DNA of 64,000 nucleotides from Deltaproteobacteria bacterium Ga0077550 (GTDB lineage: Bacteria; Myxococcota_A; Polyangia; Nannocystales; Nannocystaceae): positions 1 to 64,000 of the forward strand of contig LNFB01000222.1 in NCBI GenBank assembly GCA_001464385.1, in the 5' to 3' direction. Position 1 is the first letter of the stretch. Each line of letters starts with the position of its first letter. Shown in pieces: positions 8,741-17,563 of this stretch. Under the pieces are notes generated by a model. That model saw nothing but the letters and a program-made list of their open reading frames with translations. It searched no databases and had not been told where the DNA came from. The translations under genes and the position numbers were made by a program.

Positions 8741-8768
8741 GCCATGATATGCTTCCCCTCCCGACTCC

Positions 8769-11700
8769 ATGGCGACGTGCTCGAAGTGCAATTTCGTGAT
8801 GGACGCGATGCGGCCGGCGCCGACGCGATGTCCGCGATGTGGCACGCCGGTCGGTGCGAGTCGAGGTGTCGGGGGTCCGCCCTCGGTCGATCTCGATGAC
8901 CTCGGCGTCGGCGCGCCGCCGGCGTTCGCCGGCGAGGGGCAGCCGCACGTCAGCTCCGCGGGCTCGACCCTGTTCGGCATGTTGCCCGACGATTCCCTCG
9001 AGGCGCCGGTGATGCGGGCCGAGCGATCGGACTCGGGCGGCATCAGCCTCGGCGAGCTCGACGACAACTTCGGCGAGCTCGATCTGCCGATGCCCGGGCC
9101 CGATGGATCGGTCGAGCTCGATCTGCCGATGTCGAGCCGCGCGACGCCGGCCCCGTTCGCGGCGCCGTCGGTCCGCGGTGCACCACCGGCGCCACCGCGC
9201 CCCCCGGCGCCGCGCGCCCCCGGTCCGACCGCCGCGGTCCCGTCGCCTCCGCCGGGCGCCCGCCCGCCCGCACCGCCGCGCCCCGGTCCGCCGGGCACGA
9301 CCGCAGCGGTGCCGGCCGCCGGTACGCGTGGTGCTCCCGTGCCGCCGCCGCGCCCGACTCCCGCGCCGGTGCATCCGCGACCCGCGGTCGGCACCGTCCC
9401 CGTGCCGCCGATCGCGGTGCCCGCGACCGATCTGCCGACGCCGGTGCATCGCTCGACCGCGATGACGTTCAAGGTCCCGACCGTCGATCTGCCGACGCCG
9501 GCGCGGCCGTCGTCGTCGGGATTCCGCGCCCCCGAGCCGCCGCCGTTCCAGGGCGGTGGTTCGACCGGGAGCACGCCGCTGGTGACCTCGGCGGATCACG
9601 GGATGATCTCGATCGGCGATCTCGATCTGCCGTCGCCGGTCGAGCAGAACCTTCCGACGCCGGCCGGCATGACGAACCTGCCGACGCCGGTCGGATCGAA
9701 CCTGCCGATGCCGGCGGGGATGACCAATCTGCTCGCGCCGATCGACGTCGATCTGCCGACGCCCTCGGCCGCGGGTCTGTTGACGCCCGCGTCGCTCGAC
9801 GTCGAGCCGGCGCACATCCTGCCCGTGCCGGCGGATCAGGCCCTGGCGCCGGCGGATCAGGCCCTGGTGCCCGCGGGCGCGCGCCGTCCCGGGGCCGGCC
9901 CCGGCGAGGACGCGGCGCCGCAGCCCTTCGGCCTCGATCCGGCGCTGGCCCGTCGCTCCCCGGCGCCGCGCGACGTCTCCGTCGGTGGCGCGCGTCGTCC
10001 CCTGCTGCTCGCGGGCGGTGGCATCGCGCTGCTCGCCGCGATCGGCGGTGGCGCGTGGGCGATGGGTGTGTTCGATCCGCCGCCGGATGTGCCGGTCACG
10101 ATCACCAAGCGCGGCGACCGCAAGACCGAGGGCAAGGCGGCTGCACCGCCGTCGGTCGCGGTCGAGCGATCGGCCGAGGTGATGGGCCTGCTCGCCGCCG
10201 ACACGCCGGCGTCCTATGTCGCCGCGATCGCGGCCGCCGAGAAGACGGGCGATCAGGTCGGGCAGGCCGAGGCCGCGCTGTGCATGCACCTGCGCTACGG
10301 GCCCGACGCGCTGCGGCAGGGCCAGGCGACCACGTGGCTGCAGCCGTACGCGACGCAGGCCGAGCCCTTCGTGCGCCGCGTCGTCGGCCTCGCGCAGCTC
10401 GGCGCGGGCGCCCTCGCACCGGCCGAGGCCGCGCTCACCGACGACACCCCGCGCACGCGGCTGTATCGCGGCTGGCTCCGACTCGCGCAGGGACGTGCCG
10501 CCGACGCGCTGAGCGAGGCGGACACCGTGCTCGCCGCGGCGCCGAACGAGCTCTCGGCGATCGCGCTGCGTCACGAGGCGCGCGCCGTGGCCAAGGACGC
10601 CGACGCCGAGATCTCGGCGGTCGAGGCGTCGCTCGTCGCCCACCCCGGTCACCCGGGGCTCAGCGCGACCGCGGTGCGCGTGGCGATCGCGGCCGGTCAG
10701 CTCCGCAAGGCGCGGACGTGGCTCGATGGTCTCGGGCCCAGCCCCGAGGCGGGCAACGGCTTCGAGGCGATGCGACTGCGCCTGCGCGCGCAGCTCGAGG
10801 AGGCGGCCGGCTCGGCGGCCAAGGCGGCGCGGCACTACGAGGCGGCGGCGGTGCTCGTCGCGAGCGATCGGAGCCTGGGCATCGCCCGCGTGCGCGCGCT
10901 CGCCAACGCGGGGCGCCTGGGCGAGGCGGCCTCGGCGATCGCGAAGCTCGTCGCGGCCAAGCCCGACGACGTCGACGGTGCGCTGCTGCAGATCGAGGTG
11001 CTGCTCGAGGCCGGTGAGGGTGACAAGGCGCTCGAGCGGGTCACGGCGGTCGAGAAGCAGTGGCCCGGGCGCGCCGACACGGCGGTGATGCTCGGCCGCG
11101 TGCACGCGATGCGACTGCAGACGCTCGAGGCCCGCACCGCGTTCGCTTCGGCGCTCGCGCGGGATTCTGCGAACGTGGTCGCGAGCATCCACGAGGCCCA
11201 GCTGTTGGTGCGGCTCGATCAGCTCGGCGATGCGCTCGCGGTGTTGGACACGGCGCGCAAGCGGGCCGCCGACGCCGGCGCGCGCACGAAGGAGGCCGAG
11301 GTCCTGCGGGCCAAGGCCGAGATCCTGGCCAAGGCGGGGCAGCAGACCGCGGCCCTCGCCGCGCTCGATCAGGCCCTGGCGGCGACGCCGACGGACAACG
11401 CCGCGCTGCTCGGCCGCGGGCTCATGCGCATCGAGGCCGGCCAGGCCGACGCGGGCAAGGCCGATCTGCTCGCCGTGTACGAGCGCACCGGCGCGTTCGT
11501 CGGGCTCACCGCGCCGCTGGGCCGGATCTTCGTCCGCGAAGGGGCGATCGACAAGCTCGAGGCGCTCGTGGGTGACGGGCTCGAGGATCCCGACGCGGAC
11601 ACCGAGACACTGATCGTCGGCGCGCGGCTGCGGCTGGCGCAGGGCGACACCGACGGGGCGAAGGCGGCGCTGGCGAAGGTGCTCGCGATCACGCCGAACG

Positions 11701-12371
11701 ATTGGGAGGCGCACCTGCTGTTGGCGCAGGCGCTGATGGACGCGAAGGAGTACGCCGAGGCGCTGGCGCAGATCGATCGCTCGATGCCGTCGAGCCCGAG
11801 CGCCGAGAAGCACCTGCTGCGCGGGAAGATCCTCGAGTACAACTCGCGGCACGTCGAGGCCCAGCCCGAGTATTTCAAGGCGCTGCAGATCGATCCGACG
11901 CTGGTCGAGGCGCAGTTCCTCTACGGTCGGCTGCTGGTGCGGTTTGGCGAGCCCAAGATGGCGGCCGATCAGCTGTTGGGCGTCACGGCGGCGACGGATC
12001 GATTCCCCGAGGCGTTCGTCGAACTCGGGCGCGCGCAGCGGGATATCGGCGAGGGCAGCAACGCGATCGCGACGCTCACGCGGGCGATCGAGCTCGATCC
12101 GACGCTGCTCGAGGCGCAGTACCTCCGGGGGCGGGCGTACTTCGAGACCAACGCGATGGCGAAGGCCGCGGACTCGCTGGCGGCGGCCGCGGTGGAGTCG
12201 TCGGCGAGCGAGGACTGGTACCCCGATGCGCTGTTGTTCCTCGGTCGGGCCCGCGCGAAGGAAGGCAAGCGCAAGGAGGCGCGGGCGGCGTTCGAGACGT
12301 TTCTGAAGGTCGCGGAGGAGAAGGACCCGGGGCGGGCGGAGGCGGCTCGGCAGGTCGCGGAGCTGAAGTGA
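8769..12371 (+). CDS. Zinc-ribbon / membrane / TPR protein
   Basis: 1200 residues. Residues 1-25 are a zinc ribbon (Cys4, 7, 21, 24; MATCSKCNF and CPRCG). Residues 30-400 are disordered and Pro-rich, with many DLPTP/DLPMP motifs and a 21-bp direct repeat at 9831-9872. A membrane segment follows at about 411-432 (LLLAGGGIALLAAIGGGAWA), then about 750 residues of TPR helices. Such zinc-ribbon plus DLP-motif plus TPR proteins are frequent in myxobacteria; the DLP motifs probably bind a partner, and the TPRs suggest a scaffold in secretion, motility or signalling. The specific role is unknown. TATGCT lies 15 nt before the ATG. The gene ends at a copy of the hairpin repeat. Confidence 0.85.
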   Translation: MATCSKCNFVMDAMRPAPTRCPRCGTPVGASRGVGGPPSVDLDDLGVGAPPAFAGEGQPHVSSAGSTLFGMLPDDSLEAPVMRAERSDSGGISLGELDDNFGELDLPMPGPDGSVELDLPMSSRATPAPFAAPSVRGAPPAPPRPPAPRAPGPTAAVPSPPPGARPPAPPRPGPPGTTAAVPAAGTRGAPVPPPRPTPAPVHPRPAVGTVPVPPIAVPATDLPTPVHRSTAMTFKVPTVDLPTPARPSSSGFRAPEPPPFQGGGSTGSTPLVTSADHGMISIGDLDLPSPVEQNLPTPAGMTNLPTPVGSNLPMPAGMTNLLAPIDVDLPTPSAAGLLTPASLDVEPAHILPVPADQALAPADQALVPAGARRPGAGPGEDAAPQPFGLDPALARRSPAPRDVSVGGARRPLLLAGGGIALLAAIGGGAWAMGVFDPPPDVPVTITKRGDRKTEGKAAAPPSVAVERSAEVMGLLAADTPASYVAAIAAAEKTGDQVGQAEAALCMHLRYGPDALRQGQATTWLQPYATQAEPFVRRVVGLAQLGAGALAPAEAALTDDTPRTRLYRGWLRLAQGRAADALSEADTVLAAAPNELSAIALRHEARAVAKDADAEISAVEASLVAHPGHPGLSATAVRVAIAAGQLRKARTWLDGLGPSPEAGNGFEAMRLRLRAQLEEAAGSAAKAARHYEAAAVLVASDRSLGIARVRALANAGRLGEAASAIAKLVAAKPDDVDGALLQIEVLLEAGEGDKALERVTAVEKQWPGRADTAVMLGRVHAMRLQTLEARTAFASALARDSANVVASIHEAQLLVRLDQLGDALAVLDTARKRAADAGARTKEAEVLRAKAEILAKAGQQTAALAALDQALAATPTDNAALLGRGLMRIEAGQADAGKADLLAVYERTGAFVGLTAPLGRIFVREGAIDKLEALVGDGLEDPDADTETLIVGARLRLAQGDTDGAKAALAKVLAITPNDWEAHLLLAQALMDAKEYAEALAQIDRSMPSSPSAEKHLLRGKILEYNSRHVEAQPEYFKALQIDPTLVEAQFLYGRLLVRFGEPKMAADQLLGVTAATDRFPEAFVELGRAQRDIGEGSNAIATLTRAIELDPTLLEAQYLRGRAYFETNAMAKAADSLAAAAVESSASEDWYPDALLFLGRARAKEGKRKEARAAFETFLKVAEEKDPGRAEAARQVAELK

Positions 12372-12375
12372 AGTT

Positions 12376-12450
12376 CGGGCACGGGCAGGGGCACGGGCAC
12401 GGCGCGTAGCCCTTTGGAAGAACGCTTTGCGTTCTTCCAAACGCTACGCG
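12376..12450. repeat. GGGCAC hexamer array plus hairpin, copy 2
   Basis: 12376-12402 holds GGGCAC units and 12403-12450 a hairpin with 22-23-nt arms, one bulge and loop TTT (core GAACGC-TTT-GCGTTC). The outer stem (CGCGTAG...CTACGCG) differs from copies 1, 3 and 4, but the inner stem is shared. It lies between two convergent genes and overlaps the last codons of the minus-strand one, so it is well placed as a bidirectional terminator. Confidence 0.85.
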
Positions 12451-13163
12451 AGCTGCACGTCAGTATCGTACTCCCGCGTCACTTCCTTGCGCTCGGGGTC
12501 GACCATGAACACGCGGGCCTTGCCGGTCTGGCCGTCGAACTCGGTCAGCAGCCAGATCTCGACCGACCAGTTGTCGGTGTTGGCGAGGCACGGTGGCGCC
12601 CAGCCGATGACGACCGCGCCGCCGAGGCCGTCGGTGCGGCGCGACGCCGCGGCGCGCTGGTAGTTCGGCGTGCGGGTCACCGTCTTCACCGCCAGATCCG
12701 CGACCGCGCCGCCGACCTGCTTGCGCCACGAGCTGAGGAAGCGGAAGTCCTCGACCTTCGTCGTGCCGGCGCGGAGCACCGCGACGTAGGACTCGCTGGC
12801 ATCGATCTCGCCGTAGTCGGGGAGATCGAACTCGGGATACAGATTGGTCTCGGTGATCTCGTCGTCGCGATCCTCGACGACGGCGCGCACGCGCTCCTCG
12901 TCGCGGCGGTCATACGACGCGAGCACGCGCAGCAGGTGGAACTGGCTCGGGAGCTGGTGATCCCAGTCGAGGATCGCGCACACCGACGAGAACGACTTGG
13001 TGCCGAAGGCCGAGAGCGCGGGCACGGTGGCGGCGAGCTCGGTGAGCGCGGCCGCGTCGGGCGCGTGGCCCTGATCGACGATGCGGGGGTGGACCTTCAG
13101 CGCGTGGGTGATCGCGTGGCGGACCAATGCGATGTCGTCTTGCCGATCTTCGCCCGTGCTCAC
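12444..13163 (-). CDS. Conserved-looking hypothetical protein coupled to hisG
   Basis: 239 residues from a GTG start. The start overlaps the hisG stop as GTGA, so translation is probably coupled. No signal peptide or membrane segment is visible. The N-terminal half is helical (ALVRHAITHALKVHPRI); the C-terminal half looks like a beta-rich fold (VVIGWAPPCLANTDNW and VEIWLLTEFDGQTGKARVFM). I do not recognise the family. Coupling to hisG suggests a cytoplasmic role expressed with it, but nothing in the sequence resembles HisZ or another histidine enzyme. The last codons overlap the hairpin repeat at 12403-12450. Confidence 0.72.
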   Translation of the reverse strand: MSTGEDRQDDIALVRHAITHALKVHPRIVDQGHAPDAAALTELAATVPALSAFGTKSFSSVCAILDWDHQLPSQFHLLRVLASYDRRDEERVRAVVEDRDDEITETNLYPEFDLPDYGEIDASESYVAVLRAGTTKVEDFRFLSSWRKQVGGAVADLAVKTVTRTPNYQRAAASRRTDGLGGAVVIGWAPPCLANTDNWSVEIWLLTEFDGQTGKARVFMVDPERKEVTREYDTDVQLA

Positions 13164-13825
13164 GTGCCGGTGGCCTTTCTGGCGTCGCCCGAGGCGACCG
13201 CGGTGCGCACCGCGTCGACGAGCGCGGCGATGCGCGCGTGTCGGAGCTTGAGACTCGCGGGGTGCACGATGAGGCGGCTGGTCACGTCCATGACGGTCTC
13301 GACCTCGACGAGTCCATTTTGCCGGAGGGTCTCGCCGCTCTCCACCAGATCGACGATCTGATCGGCGAGCCCGGTGATCGCGCCCAGCTCGACCGACCCG
13401 AACAGCTCGATGATCTCGGGGTCGATGCCGCGGCCGTGGTAGTGGCGGCGGGCGAGTCGCGGGTACTTGGTCGCCACGCGCAGGGTCATGCCGCGGTGCA
13501 GGCGCGCCGGCCGGTCCCGCGACTCGGCGACCGCGAGGCGGCACGCGCCGATGCCGAGGTCGACCGGCTCGTAGAGGTCGCGGCCCTGCTCCTCGAGGGT
13601 GTCGCGCCCGGCGATGCCGACGTCGGCGACCCCGTGCTCGACGTACGTCGGCACGTCGACCGGCTTGACCAGCAGCACCCGGTTGCCGTCCGGCAGCTCG
13701 ACGAGCAGCCGGCGGTCGTCGCTGTCGACGAGGGCCCGCGTGTCGATCCCCGCGCGCCCGAGCAACCGCGCCGCGGCGCCGAGGATCCGGCCCTTGGGGA
13801 GCGCGAAGGTGACTCCGTCGACCAC
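13160..13825 (-). CDS. hisG: ATP phosphoribosyltransferase, short form
   Basis: 221 residues, the length of the short HisG form. Motifs include FALPKGRILGAAARLLGRAG, VPTYVEHGVADVGIAGRD and the family signature GAITGLADQIVDLVESGETL. It condenses ATP with PRPP, the first step of histidine synthesis, in the cytoplasm. The short form normally needs the HisRS-like regulator HisZ, which is not in this window. The GTG at 13825 was chosen because family members begin just before ALPKGR and TACGCT lies 10 nt upstream; a longer GTG start at 13849 would include that hexamer. No other his gene is near. Confidence 0.88.
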   Translation of the reverse strand: MVDGVTFALPKGRILGAAARLLGRAGIDTRALVDSDDRRLLVELPDGNRVLLVKPVDVPTYVEHGVADVGIAGRDTLEEQGRDLYEPVDLGIGACRLAVAESRDRPARLHRGMTLRVATKYPRLARRHYHGRGIDPEIIELFGSVELGAITGLADQIVDLVESGETLRQNGLVEVETVMDVTSRLIVHPASLKLRHARIAALVDAVRTAVASGDARKATGT

Positions 13826-13918
13826 GGGGGAGGGCAGCGTATCACGCACGGCCGGGGGCCGCGAGCGACCCGGGGCCTCCCCGAGGCGTGCGATGGCGCG
13901 CGGAGCGTGGGGACGGGC

Positions 13919-15283
13919 TCACTGGCCGTTGTCGTGGCAGCCCCAGATCTCCATGCGCAGGTGCCAGTCCCAGTCCGAGTTCAAGTTGGTGCCGTGGCGA
14001 TGGACCTCCCAGTAGGCGCCCTGCGTCAGCGACAGGTGCATGTCCTCGGGGATGATCTGTGAGGCGTTGAACAGCTGATCGTCGCCGTCGAGGCCGAGCA
14101 CGCCCGGCAGCAGGTTGCTGACGACACCGACGGCGTCGAAGATCCATCCGCTGTCGCCCGCGACACCGCCCGCCTGCATCGCCGCGTCGCCGATCGCATC
14201 GAACAGTCCGTTGTAGGTCGCCGGATCCTCGGACTCGATGCAGTTGTACGTCAGCGCGAGGTTGCCCTTCGGCGCCGACAGGTCTTGTTGACCCCACACC
14301 ACGCCTTCGCCGAGGGCGAAGTCGTGGCCGTCGCCCTCGTCGAGCGCCGGGGTGATCGGGGTGAGCCGTAGCTCGGAGGACTCCGAGCCCTCCGCCGCGA
14401 TCACGCAGTAGATCTCGTCGTTGAGGAAGTCGTCGTCCTCCTCTGGGACGTCGATGCGAGCGACGCGGATGCGCAGGCGCGGGTTCTCGCACGGCTGCTG
14501 CATGCCGCCGTGCTGGACCCCGGGCTCGGCGGCCAGTCGCGCGGCGTCGGCGTGCTCGATCGCGGGGCGGGGCTCGGGGTTGGCCACGCGGTACGTCGCG
14601 GGGTCTTCGATCCCAACCCGCGCGAGCTGGCGACGAAGCGCTCCGGCGGCGTTGGGGTGCGCGTCGAATGCGGCGCGCACGGCAGCGACGAACGGGTGCT
14701 CGTCGTCCGCGGGTGCATCGAGGGCCGCGATGACAACGCGCAGGCCGGGCCCACCCTCCTCGACGATGGCGGCGATCTTCGCCAGCGCCTCCTCGGGGGG
14801 CACGTAGCCCATCTGGATGTCGTCGAGCGCATCGGCGTGCATGTCGATCACCGGAGGGATCAACGCGCCCTCGCACGACGGCGCGGATGTGCACGGCACA
14901 CACTCGCCGCAGTCCTCCGGACAGCTGTTGCAGGTCTCGTCCTCTGCGCATGTCAGATCGCCGCAGGGATCGGGTTCGCCCGTCGTGGGCTCCGCGGTCG
15001 TTCCCGACGGACCCGTCGAGTCCGCCGAGTCGGAGACCCCGCCGCACTCGCACTCGCCGAGGCCCGTACCCTCGGCATTGCACGCCTGCACGCCGTCGCC
15101 ACCGCCCGGGCACGCGCAGCTGCTCTGCGCCCCGGGCACGCACACCATCGGGTCGCCCGTGTCCTCCCCCGTGGTCGGCGTCGTCGTCGTGAACGTGGTG
15201 TCGTCGCCGCGTTCGCCGTCACCTCCGGCGCAGGCGGTGAGCAGGGCAACTGAGGCGATCAGGGACAAGCGATGGGCGTGCAT
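13919..15283 (-). CDS. Cys-rich lipoprotein of unknown function
   Basis: 454 residues; lipobox LLTAC (Cys18), a Thr/Gly linker, and two Cys-rich blocks (CVPGAQSSCACPGG and CGDLTCAEDETCNSCPEDC). A globular domain starts at about 140 (PPVIDMHADALDDIQMGY) and ends in DWHLRMEIWGCHDNGQ. No known catalytic motif is evident. An AGGAAAG sequence sits about 6 nt before the ATG, so this gene appears to have an ordinary leader. It is divergent from the vWA lipoprotein gene at 15485 across 201 bp. Confidence 0.72.
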   Translation of the reverse strand: MHAHRLSLIASVALLTACAGGDGERGDDTTFTTTTPTTGEDTGDPMVCVPGAQSSCACPGGGDGVQACNAEGTGLGECECGGVSDSADSTGPSGTTAEPTTGEPDPCGDLTCAEDETCNSCPEDCGECVPCTSAPSCEGALIPPVIDMHADALDDIQMGYVPPEEALAKIAAIVEEGGPGLRVVIAALDAPADDEHPFVAAVRAAFDAHPNAAGALRRQLARVGIEDPATYRVANPEPRPAIEHADAARLAAEPGVQHGGMQQPCENPRLRIRVARIDVPEEDDDFLNDEIYCVIAAEGSESSELRLTPITPALDEGDGHDFALGEGVVWGQQDLSAPKGNLALTYNCIESEDPATYNGLFDAIGDAAMQAGGVAGDSGWIFDAVGVVSNLLPGVLGLDGDDQLFNASQIIPEDMHLSLTQGAYWEVHRHGTNLNSDWDWHLRMEIWGCHDNGQ

Positions 15284-15472
15284 GGGAACTTTCCTGGCTC
15301 GGGCGGAACATCACCCGGGGGGAGTGGCGGTCCTTCGACCCCGCATGGGCGGCGGTCTTCCGAACGACGGCGTTCACCGTGGTTCGGAGGATCTCACCAT
15401 GGTACCGGTGGATCGGCCGCGGTCGCAGCGCAGGTGTGCTCCAGGTCGCAGGTGCCCGTAGCACCCCGCTGC

Positions 15473-15478
15473 TAGCCT
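15473..15478 (+). promoter_or_regulatory. -10-like hexamer of a leaderless start
   Basis: TAGCCT lies exactly 6 nt before the ATG at 15485; no ribosome site is present between them. Confidence 0.45.
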
Positions 15479-15484
15479 GTTCGG

Positions 15485-16666
15485 ATGTTCTTATCCACCC
15501 TTCGACGGGGCGTGCCCGCGTTGCTCGCGGTCACCGGTTGCGTCTTCACCAGCGGCGGTTCCAACGGATCCGGGGGGTCCGACGGCGCGGACACGAGCGG
15601 GACCGCGGGTACGACGGACGACCCCGGCCCCGCGACGGCCGCGAGCGGGCACAGCGGCGGCGCCGACGAGACCGGTGGCGCGATGCAGTGCTACGGGGAC
15701 ACCACGGCGGGCTGCACGTCGCTGTCGTGGGCGACGATCGTCGGGATCATCGACACGATTTACCTGTTCCAGAACAGCTACTACGGCTACTCGAAGGCGG
15801 AGGCGCTCGCGCTCGCCGAGCAGCTCTACGACGAGGGCGTGGTCGCCGGCGAGTGGCTGCGGGTCGTGACGCTGCAGGATCTCGGTGACGGTCGCTGGCG
15901 CGCGCACGTGGCCGTGGCGGCGCCCGACGGCCACCCCGATCCGTCGGTGGCCACAGACGCGTTCACGGTCGCGCTCGACGGTGGCGAGGCCGTCGCGCCC
16001 GCCGCAGCGTACGTGCTCGGCGATGCCGACCCCGGCGAGGTGCACCTCGAGCTCTCGGTCGTGATCGACGACTCCGGATCGATCGCGGACTGCGACGCGA
16101 ACTTCGTCATGGCCGGGGTCAGTCACCTGTTCGAGACCATCCCCCCGGTGTACGACGCGTCGCTGGTGAAATTCGCCACCGACGTCTACATGGCCCAGGC
16201 GCGCACGTCCGACGCCGACGCGCTCGCGAACGCCATGCGGACCTACTGCACCGATCGCGGATCGACCTCGCTGTGGGACGCCATCGCGATGGGCCTCGAC
16301 GATCTCCCCGACTCCGACGGCATGCGTGCGGTGATCGTGTTCACCGACGGCCTCGACAACGACTCCACGACGACGCTCGACGAGGTCGTCGACGCGGCCA
16401 AGGCCGGCGGCGTGCCTGTGTTCGTGCTCGGCCTCGGGCTCGCCGACATGTTCGCCCTGTCGACGCTCGCGATCGACACCGGCGGTGCGCTCGTCTACAT
16501 CCCGTCGGGCGAGCAGGGACTCACCGCCTTCGAGCTCGTCACCGGCTTCGTCTCGGACAGCTACATCGTCGAGTTCGAGGCGCCGTCGGGGTTCGACTCG
16601 GTCCGCATCGGGGCGACGCTCGCCGGCGGCGAGGCGGTCTCGGACGCCGCGGGGCCGCCCGGCTGA
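15485..16666 (+). CDS. Lipoprotein with von Willebrand factor A domain
   Basis: 393 residues. The leader ends in VTGC (Cys19), followed by a Ser/Gly/Thr linker to about 65. Residues 190-375 form a vWA domain with a complete MIDAS: DDSGS in VVIDDSGSIADC, a Thr in DRGSTSLWDAI and the Asp of VFTDGLDND. A metal-dependent protein-binding role outside the membrane is expected. The N-terminal domain at 70-180 (TYLF-like helices and LRVVTLQDLGDGRWRAH) is not recognised. The start is leaderless in appearance. Confidence 0.85.
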   Translation: MFLSTLRRGVPALLAVTGCVFTSGGSNGSGGSDGADTSGTAGTTDDPGPATAASGHSGGADETGGAMQCYGDTTAGCTSLSWATIVGIIDTIYLFQNSYYGYSKAEALALAEQLYDEGVVAGEWLRVVTLQDLGDGRWRAHVAVAAPDGHPDPSVATDAFTVALDGGEAVAPAAAYVLGDADPGEVHLELSVVIDDSGSIADCDANFVMAGVSHLFETIPPVYDASLVKFATDVYMAQARTSDADALANAMRTYCTDRGSTSLWDAIAMGLDDLPDSDGMRAVIVFTDGLDNDSTTTLDEVVDAAKAGGVPVFVLGLGLADMFALSTLAIDTGGALVYIPSGEQGLTAFELVTGFVSDSYIVEFEAPSGFDSVRIGATLAGGEAVSDAAGPPG

Positions 16667-16795
16667 GGGGCAGTGGAGCCGATCCCACTCGCAAGGTGCG
16701 CGGGTGTTCCACCTGGTGCGACGGGGTCGTGGCCTCTGCCGCCAAGCTTCTCGGAATTGCTGGGCACGGAACGGGGCGTTACGCTCGCGCGGCGC

Positions 16796-17527
16796 ATGCC
16801 CGCTGCCAAGAAACCCAATCGCACCGCGAGCGCGGCCGTCGCTGCCAGCCCCAGCCTGCCCACGCTCCTGCGAGCGCTGGTCGCAGAGAAGAAGCTGCGC
16901 CCGCGGAGCGCCGCCGTCGAAGGACTAGCGGCGGTCCAGGCGGTGGTCGCGAAGGACTGCGCGCCGGATGCCATGGCGTTCTTCGGCTTCCTCGCAACGC
17001 ATCGCTTCGCGAGTCTGGGGCTGTGGCGGATCGCCAAGCCCAAGGACATGCTGGCGAAGCCCCGGGCCGGCGCACCGTTCGATGCAACGGCCTCGGTCGC
17101 TGCGGCGACCGGCACGATCTACCTGGGCAAGGACGGCAGCGGGAGTCAGTTCTTCCTGCTCCGCGCGCGGGCCCTCTCGGAGGTGTTCATCCACGATCCG
17201 GGAGCGGGACAACTCGCGCTCCTGGCGACCTCGTTGGCCGCGTTCGTCGAACTCAACCTGCTGATCGACCGGTGGGATCAATTTTGCGAGGGGCAGGACG
17301 TGGACCCCGATCCGGACGCCATGGACGAGATCGATTCGACGCTCCCGGGCTTCGCCGCGCTCCGTGGCCAGGCCAAGGCGCTGCGAGGCCGCCTCGATCT
17401 GGGCTCGGGCAGCGACTACGACGAGACCGTGGAGGCCCTGGCCAAGGCCAAGCTGCGGGCAAAGAGCGCGTCGGAGGTGGTGGCGAAGTACAAGGCCGCG
17501 AAGCGACGCGGCCTCGCCAAGCCGTAG
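16796..17527 (+). CDS. Hypothetical cytoplasmic protein
   Basis: 243 residues, starting MPAAKKPNRTAS with a basic, disordered N-terminus; no signal peptide. The middle (GTIYLGKDGSGSQFFLL and FIHDPGAGQLALLATSLAAF) resembles the kind of fold seen in SUKH/SMI1-type immunity-like proteins, but the match is too weak to assign. The C-terminus is helical and Lys-rich. TACGCT lies 10 nt before the ATG. It converges on the propeller gene at 17564, with a perfect hairpin between. Confidence 0.62.
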   Translation: MPAAKKPNRTASAAVAASPSLPTLLRALVAEKKLRPRSAAVEGLAAVQAVVAKDCAPDAMAFFGFLATHRFASLGLWRIAKPKDMLAKPRAGAPFDATASVAAATGTIYLGKDGSGSQFFLLRARALSEVFIHDPGAGQLALLATSLAAFVELNLLIDRWDQFCEGQDVDPDPDAMDEIDSTLPGFAALRGQAKALRGRLDLGSGSDYDETVEALAKAKLRAKSASEVVAKYKAAKRRGLAKP

Positions 17528-17539
17528 GCCGCCTTCGCG

Positions 17540-17563
17540 GGGACCGGTCGCACGCCCGGTCCC
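17540..17563. terminator. Bidirectional hairpin between convergent genes
   Basis: GGGACCGG (17540-17547) and CCGGTCCC (17556-17563) form a perfect 8-bp stem with an 8-nt loop. It fills the 36-bp gap between two stop codons. There is no T-run, as is usual in this GC range. Confidence 0.6.

Noticed and set aside
8520..12440. Very long antisense open frame opposite the TPR gene
   Set aside because: A composition effect of GC-rich third positions; it is Arg/His-rich without domains, unlike the sense frame.
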